From the NCBI RefSeq assembly GCF_000743355.1, contig NZ_JQEI01000002.1:186001-250000 (forward strand): a stretch of 64,000 nt of DNA, in the 5' to 3' direction. Position 1 is the first letter of the stretch, and each line of letters starts with the position of its first letter. The DNA is from Serratia sp. Ag1 (GTDB lineage Bacteria; Pseudomonadota; Gammaproteobacteria; Enterobacterales; Enterobacteriaceae). The position numbers and the translations under genes are program-made. This document shows, in pieces, positions 9,562 through 20,650 of the stretch. The notes beneath the pieces are model-generated. The model did no database searches. It was not told the DNA's origin and saw nothing but the letters and a program-made list of their open reading frames with translations.

Positions 9562-10251
9562 TCAGAGAGCACTCTGATAGCTGTCACTGGCTCCTCCGGC
9601 ATCGTTAATAATGCGCCAGCTCACGGTATTGCCATGGGCTTCACGGGGTACCACAAAGGTAGTGCTGCTCTTTGGTGCCACATAGGTGACATTTTCCAAC
9701 GGGGTGTTTCCCACCAGGATCTCTTTAAAGTTCATGTAAAACGCACTGGGGTTATTGACGGTTAACCGTGTGCCCTGACGTTGCCATTGCAAAGTTTGGG
9801 CAGCCTGCTCAGGGATACCGGCTACGGCGGTGGGCCGATAAAGCAGCTTGATCCGGGTCTTGACCGCAATCTGCAACGTATTACTGACTTGGTTAACCGG
9901 GTTGGTCGACGCGCCAATCGATTTGACGTTCAGCCAGAACAGGGATTCACGATCTGTGGGGAGCTGATCGCTGGTACGGATGACACGTAAGGTATTGTCC
10001 TGCTGCGCCTCGAAACGAAACAGCGGCGGGGTAATGATAAACGGCAAATCGGTGGTTTCACCTTCCGGCCCCTGCAGCCAGGACTGTACCAGATAGGCAG
10101 AATCGTCCGGGTTCTTGAGGTTTAATGAAACCGACTTCTCCACGGCGGGGTAAACCAGTCGGGTGGCCCCCACCACGATCCCGGCATGAGCCAGGTGGTT
10201 GCCGAGCAGAGTAGACAGCAGCAGGCTGCAGACCAGAGAGAGATATTTCAT
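9562..10251 (-). CDS. Periplasmic fimbrial chaperone (PapD/FimC family)
   Basis: A 229-aa protein with a signal peptide ending near AHA-GI (residue 23). It has two immunoglobulin-like domains. The donor-strand region and family signatures are visible: LPTDRESLFWLNVKSI near residues 95-110, and the basic residue in VVGATRLVYPA near position 31 that anchors subunit C-termini. Chaperones of this family complete the fold of pilin subunits by donor-strand complementation and deliver them to the usher. The gene lies between the usher (95 bp upstream) and the adhesin, on the same strand. A small hairpin (9557-9573) overlaps its stop codon. Confidence 0.93.
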   Translation of the reverse strand: MKYLSLVCSLLLSTLLGNHLAHAGIVVGATRLVYPAVEKSVSLNLKNPDDSAYLVQSWLQGPEGETTDLPFIITPPLFRFEAQQDNTLRVIRTSDQLPTDRESLFWLNVKSIGASTNPVNQVSNTLQIAVKTRIKLLYRPTAVAGIPEQAAQTLQWQRQGTRLTVNNPSAFYMNFKEILVGNTPLENVTYVAPKSSTTFVVPREAHGNTVSWRIINDAGGASDSYQSAL

Positions 10252-10346
10252 GATTTACTGACTCCAGAGTAAATTGTTGCGCCCAAAATGGCCGCAAAGT
10301 AATCGCCAAGGTTTAAGCAATATCAGGTTTGATAACACGCAGAGTT

Positions 10347-12920
10347 TTATTGGCATTGCAGGTGGTCGAGTTTATAAATCCCGGCAGCCAGTTGGTGTTC
10401 TGGCAGGTGGTAAGAGACTTTACACCGGTTGTTTGCCCCTTGACCCCAGCTCACCAGCAACTGCCCCTGTTCTGCCAGACCGGTGAGATACACCTGACCG
10501 TTGTCCCCCACAATACTGCCCTGGGCCTTGCCCTGCGCCGGGTTGCTGACCATCGCGCCAAAGGGAACCAGCGTGCCATCGCGTTGCCGCAGAATCGCCA
10601 GCGCACGGTATCCAATCTGGATATCGAACTCGGCCCTGGCCACAGCCCCCCGGGTAGGCACCAGCGTCTTGCTGCTCAGGCTGACTTCGGTATCTTCCGG
10701 CAACGAGTCCATATCGAGGGCCACTTCGTTCTTGCGATAAGGGCTGGCATAAGGCAGAACGGCATACCCCTGCCAGTCGGTTTTCACGCCGGTATGGTTA
10801 ACCACCTCAACCCCTTTGGCGCCGGGGGCCTTCACCAGCATGACCGTTTCCCCCAGAGACTGCCCCAGGGTGACTCCCCCTTCGTGAACCAGCACCGAGC
10901 CTTTCACCCCATAGTTGACCTGCTGCTGATTGGGGGCGCGGCTGTACCCGGCATTGAGTTCAGCCAGACTCCCCTGGTAACTGGCATTCAGGTTGGTACT
11001 GTTACTGCTAGGGTTGTCATGTGCCGCGTGGGTATAACCCTGCTGGACACCCCAGTTAAGATTATTCCCCGCCAGCGCGGTACCAGACACCCCTACCGTG
11101 TGGGAGGTGCCCTGGTTATTGCCACCATTCATGCCATAACTGCCCCAGGTGGAGGGCAACCATTGGCTCAGCGGCACCGAGAGGCTCAAGGAAAAGCTCT
11201 GATCATTCTCACGTTGCTGGTTGCCAGCATGCTGATTTTTGTTCTGTGCATAGGTGTAGTTAAGGTTGTAGCCAATCCCGTGCCAACTGTTGCCATAACC
11301 AGCACTGATCGATTGCATCTTGCGGCCACTGCCCCAGTACTCCTCCCGGATAGCACTCAGAAAGAGTGAACCTCGCTCCTCGAACAGGTTCTGGTTTAAC
11401 AGGATTTCGGCGCGGTAACGATTTTCACGCCTGGTCAGATTCTGTTGCGGACGATAGCTTTCTGCCACGTCCTGCAGGGTTGCATACTCGCTGGTGGAAT
11501 AGCGGTAACCGGCGATGGCAAAGTTGGTGCCGGTTTCCACGAAATTCTTACTGTAGCGTGTTCGCCAGGACTGCCCATGACGCCGTTCTTCGCCGCGCAT
11601 TTTGGCTGAGCTGTGGCTGACGTCAGTCGAGAGGGCACCCAACGCCCCCAGATTGCTGCCTACCCCCAGTGCCCCGGCCTGATAATCCTGGGCGATCTGT
11701 GTTCCCCCATACAGCGTCAGCCCGTAATGCAAGCCATAAATACCGGTCAACTGGCTAAATGACAGTTTCTTGGCGTTACTGTCATAAGATCGGTATTGCC
11801 CACCTGACAGGCTATATTTCAGTTGTCCCTCACGTTGCAGCACCGGCAGGGAAGCGAACGGGAACACCAACTGCTGCTCACTGCCATCGGCTTCCTGCAC
11901 GGTAACCAGTAGATCACCGCTCCCGCCCGTGGGGTAGATATCGGTAATTTCAAAGGCCCCCGGTGCCACAGTGTTCTGGTAGATGATAAAGCCGCCCTGG
12001 CGAATGACGACTCTGGCATTGGTACGCGCAATGCCGCGCACTACCGGGGCATAGCCCCGCACGCTGTCAGGCAGCATCTCATCGTCAGAAGACAGTTGCA
12101 CACCGCGCAACGGCACACTCTCGAACACGTCGCTGGGAGCCACACTGTCCCCCAGCAATAACTGGCTATTCAGGCGGGAAATATCACGCTGAACATAGGT
12201 ATAGATAGCCTTGCTGGTGGTTTCCCCCTGGTTGTTGCGGCTCCAGGTTGAGTAGTTGCGCAACCGCCAGTCCCCCATATTAAGACCGGGACGCAGGTTG
12301 AGAAACTGGCTGCCAGAATGGCGGCTCTGGTTTTGCGAATTCCACTGCTCGGAGCCGTTGAAGCTATAGTTGAGCAGCCCGGCGATAATCCCTGGGTCCC
12401 ACTGTTCCCGGGGAACATAGCCCCGAGCCTGTGCAGAGAGCGCCGCCTGCGGGATACTGAGTTGGAGGAGTTGCTGGCCGAAGAGCAGCGTAGCCTTGGC
12501 GTCAGGTATCGCGGATAAATTGGCACAGCCTCCCTGCTCCAATTGTGCAAAGGGGACAGTTTTTACTCCCCAGGATTGCAATTGTGCACTGGAGAGACAG
12601 GGTTGCAGGCTCTGTCTGCCATCAGGGCCGGTTACTGCGGTGAAAATTACCGCTTGCTGGTTGGCTACTCGTTCACTATTGATATTGATATCAACATGAT
12701 AGGTGCCAGGAACCTGTGAGCCGTTTTTTTCAAATATCGACAAATCCGGTCTGCTGACTTGGGAACCGATGTTCTCGATCAAAGAAGGGTTGAAATAGTC
12801 ATCAGCCAGAGCCCACTGCCCTGTGAAACCCACCAGGAAAATCAGTGATCTTATCAAGCATACCGCTTCTTTTAATCTAAAAATGTGTCGGTTCTGATTC
12901 GGTAGATGTCGATTTTTCAC
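10347..12920 (-). CDS. Outer-membrane fimbrial usher
   Basis: An 857-aa usher that forms the pore and assembly platform for the pilus in the outer membrane. After a signal peptide ending near ALA-DD come the N-terminal chaperone-binding domain (starts DYFNPSLIE), the 24-strand barrel with plug domain (SDDEMLPDSVRGYAPVVRG near 270-290), and two C-terminal domains with KSSVLVHEGG- and LPYASPYRKN-type motifs. The start is GTG at 12920 with GGAGAG ten bases upstream. The gene lies 425 bp after the pilin gene, a long gap for one operon, and precedes the chaperone. The usual order in many operons is chaperone before usher; here it is reversed. Confidence 0.95.
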   Translation of the reverse strand: MKNRHLPNQNRHIFRLKEAVCLIRSLIFLVGFTGQWALADDYFNPSLIENIGSQVSRPDLSIFEKNGSQVPGTYHVDININSERVANQQAVIFTAVTGPDGRQSLQPCLSSAQLQSWGVKTVPFAQLEQGGCANLSAIPDAKATLLFGQQLLQLSIPQAALSAQARGYVPREQWDPGIIAGLLNYSFNGSEQWNSQNQSRHSGSQFLNLRPGLNMGDWRLRNYSTWSRNNQGETTSKAIYTYVQRDISRLNSQLLLGDSVAPSDVFESVPLRGVQLSSDDEMLPDSVRGYAPVVRGIARTNARVVIRQGGFIIYQNTVAPGAFEITDIYPTGGSGDLLVTVQEADGSEQQLVFPFASLPVLQREGQLKYSLSGGQYRSYDSNAKKLSFSQLTGIYGLHYGLTLYGGTQIAQDYQAGALGVGSNLGALGALSTDVSHSSAKMRGEERRHGQSWRTRYSKNFVETGTNFAIAGYRYSTSEYATLQDVAESYRPQQNLTRRENRYRAEILLNQNLFEERGSLFLSAIREEYWGSGRKMQSISAGYGNSWHGIGYNLNYTYAQNKNQHAGNQQRENDQSFSLSLSVPLSQWLPSTWGSYGMNGGNNQGTSHTVGVSGTALAGNNLNWGVQQGYTHAAHDNPSSNSTNLNASYQGSLAELNAGYSRAPNQQQVNYGVKGSVLVHEGGVTLGQSLGETVMLVKAPGAKGVEVVNHTGVKTDWQGYAVLPYASPYRKNEVALDMDSLPEDTEVSLSSKTLVPTRGAVARAEFDIQIGYRALAILRQRDGTLVPFGAMVSNPAQGKAQGSIVGDNGQVYLTGLAEQGQLLVSWGQGANNRCKVSYHLPEHQLAAGIYKLDHLQCQ

Positions 12921-13345
12921 GATGGCTGTCTCTCCATTAACTCAATAAATAAGAATGAACGCCCCCAAGAGCTGTCTTTTTCCGACGAGGTTAATCCATC
13001 AATAGCCCCCTCGTTCTTCATTGTTTATTGCTCTCTTTTTCAATACGCAAGTACGTGGTGACAGTGCTTTATCCCTTTGCCGGTTTTCTAGCGTCTCGAA
13101 TGGATTGCAACTTACCTGTATTGCTACTTGCTTTAAAAAAACTTGAACCATCTGGTTTAAGCTGACATATCCAGGTTGTTTTTAAAAAAGGGTCAATAAA
13201 AACGACTTGGATATATCACCATGCCTTTGAGAAACAGAAATCAGCCGTGTTTCTGGTTACCAGAAAATGGCAATTTTTATTCTATAAGGGCCAAACAATC
13301 AGGCAATGTCGATTGTTGATGACCCTTAAGATTACGGTTGATTAA
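12921..13345. other. Gap between pilin and usher genes
   Basis: There is no open frame of note. A palindrome TTTCTGGTTACCAGAAA (13250-13266) lies about 80 bp past the pilin stop. A T-rich stretch follows about 55 bp further on in the direction of transcription. This may process or partly terminate the pilin message so that pilin exceeds usher, as is known for other fimbrial operons. That role is inference. Confidence 0.45.
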
Positions 13346-13882
13346 TTAGTTGTAGTCAACCTCAAAGGTGGTAGTGGCATTGGCCGTACCTGCTGTTGCG
13401 CCGGCAAAGGCTTTATAACGCGCCACAAAGTTCAGACTGGTGACTGCCGTTGAAGCTGACAGATCCAGATTCTTCGCCACAGAATCTGTTCTCATGGCAA
13501 TAGGGGTGGCACCATCTTGTTCAAGCAGTTGTACACCCACCCCAGTGGCTGTTTGCCCTGTATCCAGGGCCAACAGGGTGTTATCACTCGTTACCGTGGT
13601 CCCATCAAATTTCAGGGAGGCTTTGGTATAACCGTTGGCCGGGCAACCGGAGAGTGTTACGGTAAACGCCGTACCTGCCGAAGTCATACCTGCAGTAGCC
13701 AGATCACTTTTGGCAAAGTTACCCAACGCCACAGTCTGGGTTCCAGCAACACCAGAGGTGACATTACAGGCTGAGTCCAGAATATTACCTGTAAAATGAA
13801 TAGTACCATCAACCGCCAATGCATTAGTGGTAGCAAGCATTGCTAGGCTGGCGAATACAGTAGCCACGACTGTTTTTTTCAT
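13346..13882 (-). CDS. Major fimbrial subunit, type-1 pilin family
   Basis: A 178-aa pilin with a signal peptide ending near ALA-VD (residue 23). The N-terminal donor strand is DGTIHFTGNI. Two Cys (about 39 and 80) form the family disulfide, and the C-terminal end TTFEVDYN has the penultimate Tyr typical of type-1 subunits. It is the first gene of the minus-strand fimbrial operon and would be the main shaft protein. Ser/Thr/Ala-rich composition and length match FimA-type subunits. AT-rich upstream DNA (13883-14350) probably holds the promoter and silencing sites. Confidence 0.92.
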   Translation of the reverse strand: MKKTVVATVFASLAMLATTNALAVDGTIHFTGNILDSACNVTSGVAGTQTVALGNFAKSDLATAGMTSAGTAFTVTLSGCPANGYTKASLKFDGTTVTSDNTLLALDTGQTATGVGVQLLEQDGATPIAMRTDSVAKNLDLSASTAVTSLNFVARYKAFAGATAGTANATTTFEVDYN

Positions 13883-14412
13883 TGTTTAAACCCCATTAAA
13901 AGGTAGAGAGAACCCCTATATAAAATAGAGGACTAGAGAAAATAAGTTCAGTTACTGACTACTTTCCTCTGTTTAAGGTAAAAATAGAAATAAAACCATC
14001 TCAAGTTCCTATGGCAATATTGATAGTAGTCGAGATAAACAAAATTAAAAGTAAATTTCTGGAAAAATAAAAAAACATTCCAAAATATTTAACCATTTAA
14101 TTCACTTCTGTTTAGACTCTGTTTAAACAACGGCAAAATAAGCCACACAGAGTCAATTCACGGCGAATAACTTATAGTTTACCAACGGGATTATTTTTAA
14201 TTTTATTATTTTAAATTAGTTTAATATTCAATACTAAAAATTTTATATATTTAATTAAACAAGAAAGAAAAATCCTAAAAACGTTATTTATGAAAAATAT
14301 TTTCTCTATTTTTGACTAATTTTTGATCAAATGATGGGATATATACGACAGAGAACTATTTAGAGGCTGGCCACGAGTTTCACCATACGCTGAGTACTAT
14401 CCTGCATGAGGA
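13883..14412. promoter_or_regulatory. AT-rich upstream region of the fimbrial operon
   Basis: This 530-bp stretch is strongly AT-rich, with many A and T tracts of the kind bound by H-NS. An 8-bp inverted repeat, GACTCTGT (14115-14122) and ACAGAGTC (14147-14154), flanks 24 bases. I see no fimS-like recombinase gene nearby, so phase inversion is not indicated. The exact promoter was not resolved. Confidence 0.4.
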
Positions 14413-16246
<1,834 letters not shown>

Positions 16247-16304
16247 GCCCTATCCCCTGAAGAACCATTTCCTGCTCAGTTGCCGACAATCTGATGGGGC
16301 TAAT

Positions 16305-18350
16305 TCATTTGGCTGCATCAGCGAGGGCCTCGAAAAGATCCTGCCACTGGCTGCCAACACGGATGAACACCGGTGGTTGCCCCAATGGTGCAGCTACGGT
16401 CACGCGCTGGCCACCGGCAAAGCGCTCCCCACTCCACAGGTGCTGCCACTGTTCACTGACGGGCAGATAGGCACTCCAGTCGTTTTGCCCTGCGGCGTGT
16501 ACCGGTGCAACCAGTAAATCCCGGCCATAGAGGTATTGATCTTGAATGGTATAGGTAGCCAGATCATGTTCGTAATGAAGGAACAATGGCCGCTGTAACG
16601 GCAGCCCCTGGGTCTCGGCTTCGTCGACCAGACTTTGCAGATAAGGCCGCAGGCCGACGTAGATACGGGTCATACGGGCAAAATGTGCGTAAGTGTCGGC
16701 ATCCTGCCAAAACTGCACGTTGTGATCCGGTCTGTTACCTTCATGGGTGCGCATTACCGGCGTGAATGTGGCCATCTCTGCCCAGCGCTGAAACAGTTCC
16801 GCCGTACGCAGGTTGCCGTAAAGGCTGGTGTAACCGCCGATATCACTGTGGTGGTAAGCATTGCCCAGCAATCCAGAAGACAGGGCACCGCAAATGACGG
16901 TTTGCAGGCCATCGTGACGGCTGAAATCGACCGACTGATCCCCCGCCCACAGCAGCGGGCAGTGACGCTGCACACCGCTGTAGCCCGCACGCATGAAAAA
17001 CAACGCCTCGCCGGTCTTGCCAGCGGCAGCAATTGCCCGCGCGTTGACTTCTGCCCAGCGTACTGGCCAGGCGTTGTGTTCAAGCATGGGGTCTGCATCG
17101 CCAGCAAGTTTCAGATCGATGGGCAAGTACTCGCCAAAGTCTGCCATCCAGCCAGATAGCCCTTTATCGAGCATTTCGCGGCGTAAAATACGCTCCTCGA
17201 ACCACTGAGCAGCCGCAGGCAAGGTGAAGTCAACGACGCCGCAAAGGAACTCACCGAAATCTACCAGATAGGTGCCGCCTTCAGCCCGCGTCGCCAGATA
17301 ACCGGCCTCCTGCGCTTCGAGAAAGAGCTGACCGTCGTTGCATAAGTATGGGTTAACGTAACCCATGAAACGGATGCCCTGGGACTCAAGGTTAGCAACC
17401 CATGCGGCATGATCGGGGTAACGCACAGCGTTCCATTGCCAGTCCCAGAACAGCCGTTTACCGAATGAAGTAATGCGCAAGCCTTCCCAGTCTTCACACC
17501 AAAGCGCGCTGACGGCGACACCTTTTTCCAGTGCGTCTTCAAGACGCAACTGGGCATGTTCGTAACCGTTCTTCAGGCCAAGAATGGCACCGTTCATCAC
17601 CCACTCTGGCAGGCGTGGCTGACGGCCGAAATGGCTCGACACCCGGCTGACCAGAGTAGGAAAGTCATCACCCAGCATAAATTCGAATGCTTCAGGTACT
17701 GCCCAAAACTGTAATTCGTGAAAGCTGTCATGACGGAAATCGAAGTCCGCATAGGCCGTGGTCACTGCGTGCAGGCAATAACGCTGAGACGAAATATAAG
17801 TCGGCTGGGGATAATTGGTGTGGTAGTAATCGCCACCAGCATTGGCTTCATTATCGGCCTGCAAGGTCAGCCACGTCGACTTGTCCCGGCCAACCCCAGG
17901 CTCTGAAGTCCATAACGGGAAATGTCGGCCACGCAGATCAAAATAAGACATCTGCTCGCCACAGCCCCAAACGTGTTCATCAGCCAATGCTGGCACGCGT
18001 AACCAAAAGCGATTGATACCAGCATCAGCATTCAGCGGAACCAGCCGCAACAGGTTACCTTTTACCTCCAGTTTCAAACTGAGGATCAGCGGGCCGTCAG
18101 CCCAGGTGCGAAAATCAACGCGCGCTGCCGCTTTATCCAGCCAGACGTGACGTAGGGCAATCCGTTCGTGCACATAATCATGAATGGAGAAATTACCACG
18201 TTGCATGGTGATATCGGCTTCACCCTGGCCAACATAAATCGCTGGTGTGCTTTCGCTGTGACGGAACAACACACGCCCATCGACCACCAGTTGAATTTCG
18301 CTATCCGTTTGTACAAAGCCTGCGGTGGCCAGTGAAGTTAAAGATGGCAT
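16305..18350 (-). CDS. GH31 sulfoquinovosidase (YihQ-like)
   Basis: A 681-aa glycoside hydrolase of family 31, close in length to E. coli YihQ (678 aa). It would release sulfoquinovose from glycosides such as sulfoquinovosyl glycerol. The nucleophile is Asp404 in WMADFGEYLP and the acid/base is Asp471 in WAGDQSVDF. Residues known to bind the sulfonate in YihQ are kept: Arg299 and Trp302 in GKRLFW (YihQ R301/W304) and Tyr507 in DIGGY (YihQ Y508). This separates it from ordinary alpha-glucosidases. No signal peptide is seen, so it acts in the cytoplasm. Its start overlaps the transporter stop by one base (TGATG), which implies translational coupling. Confidence 0.9.
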   Translation of the reverse strand: MPSLTSLATAGFVQTDSEIQLVVDGRVLFRHSESTPAIYVGQGEADITMQRGNFSIHDYVHERIALRHVWLDKAAARVDFRTWADGPLILSLKLEVKGNLLRLVPLNADAGINRFWLRVPALADEHVWGCGEQMSYFDLRGRHFPLWTSEPGVGRDKSTWLTLQADNEANAGGDYYHTNYPQPTYISSQRYCLHAVTTAYADFDFRHDSFHELQFWAVPEAFEFMLGDDFPTLVSRVSSHFGRQPRLPEWVMNGAILGLKNGYEHAQLRLEDALEKGVAVSALWCEDWEGLRITSFGKRLFWDWQWNAVRYPDHAAWVANLESQGIRFMGYVNPYLCNDGQLFLEAQEAGYLATRAEGGTYLVDFGEFLCGVVDFTLPAAAQWFEERILRREMLDKGLSGWMADFGEYLPIDLKLAGDADPMLEHNAWPVRWAEVNARAIAAAGKTGEALFFMRAGYSGVQRHCPLLWAGDQSVDFSRHDGLQTVICGALSSGLLGNAYHHSDIGGYTSLYGNLRTAELFQRWAEMATFTPVMRTHEGNRPDHNVQFWQDADTYAHFARMTRIYVGLRPYLQSLVDEAETQGLPLQRPLFLHYEHDLATYTIQDQYLYGRDLLVAPVHAAGQNDWSAYLPVSEQWQHLWSGERFAGGQRVTVAAPLGQPPVFIRVGSQWQDLFEALADAAK

Positions 18351-20101
18351 CAGGACTGCACCTCGTAAGTGGGTTGGTTGGACTCATTCGCCTTTTGCTG
18401 CCAACGATTGCGGATAACGCGCGCCGCGATGAATGCCAATACCCAGACCGCAGCCAACAGCGGCACATACCAATCGCTCGGCCCGTTGGTGCTGGCGACA
18501 CCCAGCGGGGAAAAGGTCAGGTAAATCGATACCAGGGCGCCGATCAGCACAACGCTGAAGCTTCCGGCATGGCGCCAGGGAGTCAGATCCATGATCCGGC
18601 TTGAGGTTTGTGCGACGTAAGGTTCGGCACAGGCAAAGCGGTTACGCAGAGCAATCAGGATCACCATCTCAATGGCGAACATAATGCCCATGACATGAAT
18701 AAAGCTGATACCCAATAATGCGTCGATCTTGAAGCCCAGTACGAAAACTCCGTAGCAGACAGCATGCAGCCCCAATACCAGCTTGGCAGGGAACGCGCCG
18801 CCACGAGCATTGAAGAAACCAAACAGCATGATGGCGATGATCGGCATGTTGAAGAAACCGGTGAAGCGGCGCAGTACGGCGTAAATACCTTCTGGTGTGT
18901 ACATCAGCATTGGCGCTACCAGTAACGACGCAAGGGCGGCGAGGATGCTGATGCGTTTACCAAAGCGCACCAGCGCTTCATCGTTGGCCAATGGCCGCAA
19001 TGGCTTGTAGAAGTCGTAGGTGAGCAGTGTTGCGGTGCCGTTGATGATGGCGTTGAAGTGGCTCATGACGGTACCGAAAATCACCGCTACAAAGAAACCT
19101 TTCATCCACCAGGGCATCAAGGACGATACCAGCGCCGGATACGCCATGTCGGAATTCGATAGCGGCTGATCCCGGAACAGATGCCAGGCGATGACGCCAG
19201 GCATCAGCATTGCCAGCGGCACCAACAGCTTCAAGCAACCAGACAGCAGCACACCCTTCTGACCTTCAGCCAGGTTTTTAGCCGCCATACTCTTTTGTAC
19301 GATGGCCTGATTGGTACACCAATAAAACAGGTTGGCAGCGATCATCCCGGTGAACAGTGCGCCGAACGGCACCTTATCCTGTGGGCCACCAATAGCGTTC
19401 AGCTTCTCGGGGGTATCGCGCATGATGGTCTGTGCTCCAGACAGCACGTCGCCGTGGCCGAGGGTCCACAAACCAATGACTGGGATCAGGATCACGACGA
19501 TCAGTAGGCCAATACCGTTGATAGTGTCCGACACTGCCACAGCACGCAGACCACCGAGCACGGCATAAGCACCACCAATCACGCCAGTGCTGACGATCAG
19601 TAGCGATATGGTCGCCGGATAAGACCAGCCCATAATACTTTGCAGATCAAAAATCTGATTGAACGTGATCGCGCCCAGGTACAGCGAGGCAGGGTTGAGG
19701 ACCAGTGTGTAGCTCGCCACCATGAGGGCACTGACCACCCGGCGAGTAGAGACATCGTAACGTTTCTCAATAAACTCCGGCAGTGTTGAAAACCCGCCTC
19801 GCAGGTAGCGGGGCAGAAAGAACATCGCCAGTGCGATGGTCGATACTGCGGCTGTAGCTTCCCACGCCATAGAACTCAGGTTATGCGCATACGAATCGCC
19901 GTTAAGGCCGATCAGTTGGTCGATGGACAAGTTGGTCAGCATCATCGAACCTGCGATAAACCAGCCATTGAGGCCACCACTGGCCATGAAGTAACCATGA
20001 GCACCAACGTCCTTTGCCTTACGAGTCAAGAACCAAGATATGGCGGCGACTAGGCAGGTAAAGAACAGCATGCTAATGAAGGTAAACAGAGATGTATTCA
20101 T
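18350..20101 (-). CDS. Sodium:solute symporter (YidK-like), probable sulfoquinovose importer
   Basis: A 583-aa SSS-family symporter with about 14 membrane helices. Segments such as MLTNLSIDQLIGLNG, FLPRYLRGG and the FYWCTNQAIVQ motif match E. coli YidK and the sugar branch of the family. The open frame reaches 20239, but homology begins at the ATG at 20101 (MNTSLFTF). It is the first gene of the minus-strand unit symporter, sulfoquinovosidase, lactonase, SDR. A palindromic operator lies 92 bp upstream. Uptake of sulfoquinovose or its glycosides is inferred from context; E. coli uses a different (MFS-type) importer. Confidence 0.85.
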   Translation of the reverse strand: MNTSLFTFISMLFFTCLVAAISWFLTRKAKDVGAHGYFMASGGLNGWFIAGSMMLTNLSIDQLIGLNGDSYAHNLSSMAWEATAAVSTIALAMFFLPRYLRGGFSTLPEFIEKRYDVSTRRVVSALMVASYTLVLNPASLYLGAITFNQIFDLQSIMGWSYPATISLLIVSTGVIGGAYAVLGGLRAVAVSDTINGIGLLIVVILIPVIGLWTLGHGDVLSGAQTIMRDTPEKLNAIGGPQDKVPFGALFTGMIAANLFYWCTNQAIVQKSMAAKNLAEGQKGVLLSGCLKLLVPLAMLMPGVIAWHLFRDQPLSNSDMAYPALVSSLMPWWMKGFFVAVIFGTVMSHFNAIINGTATLLTYDFYKPLRPLANDEALVRFGKRISILAALASLLVAPMLMYTPEGIYAVLRRFTGFFNMPIIAIMLFGFFNARGGAFPAKLVLGLHAVCYGVFVLGFKIDALLGISFIHVMGIMFAIEMVILIALRNRFACAEPYVAQTSSRIMDLTPWRHAGSFSVVLIGALVSIYLTFSPLGVASTNGPSDWYVPLLAAVWVLAFIAARVIRNRWQQKANESNQPTYEVQS

Positions 20102-20192
20102 TTTTATAAGTGTTCTCCAACATGGGTTGCCTGGCTGCGCCGAGAAAATCGCAGCGCTGCTAAAATGCACGTGAAGAGCATAAACCAATAAA

Positions 20193-20210
20193 AATCGCAT
20201 CGCTACGATT
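20193..20210. promoter_or_regulatory. LacI-type operator before the symporter unit
   Basis: AATCGCATCGCTACGATT matches the perfect palindrome at 27020-27037 in 16 of 18 positions, with the same CpG centre expected for LacI-family sites. It lies between the symporter start (20101) and the divergent lacI-family gene (20651), so it could control the symporter unit and possibly the regulator itself. Confidence 0.7.
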
Positions 20211-20650
20211 TTTGTTTCATTTTGGTTAAAAAAATACACACAGATAACAATTGTGACTTATCTTCTTGTTTGTGAATACTTTTTATCCGCTCTAAGGTCG
20301 TGATTGGCCAGCAACTCTGCTGTCAGGATAGCGGTCTGCAATCAACCGTAATTTCAAGGAGGCTGCCCAAAGAGAGGGCCTGGTGTTTTGCTTCATCTCA
20401 CCGGTTTTTAACGTAAAGAAGGGCATAATTAGCGCTGGTATTTGGACGTTATCGATACCTACAAAAACTTTACCATGCACTTATTTTACCAACGTCCATA
20501 TCCAAAGTGACGGGGACCGTGATCGAACCATAACTAGCGTCAGGTGTTAAACCACTTTATGATTAATTACCTTATTCTGATCACGACTCGCGACTGACGT
20601 TGTAAACGTTCCGCTTTCATTCTCCTGAGCTTTTTCATCCGAGGTAACAG
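20211..20650. other. Divergent intergenic region of symporter unit and regulator
   Basis: Apart from the operator at its left edge I see no gene. Short frames here lack ribosome sites. The regulator's own promoter must lie in the right part, but no convincing -35/-10 pair was picked out. Confidence 0.4.

Noticed and set aside
13883-14412. An invertible fimbrial switch
   Set aside because: Only a short 8-bp inverted repeat 24 bp apart is seen, and there is no recombinase gene near it.
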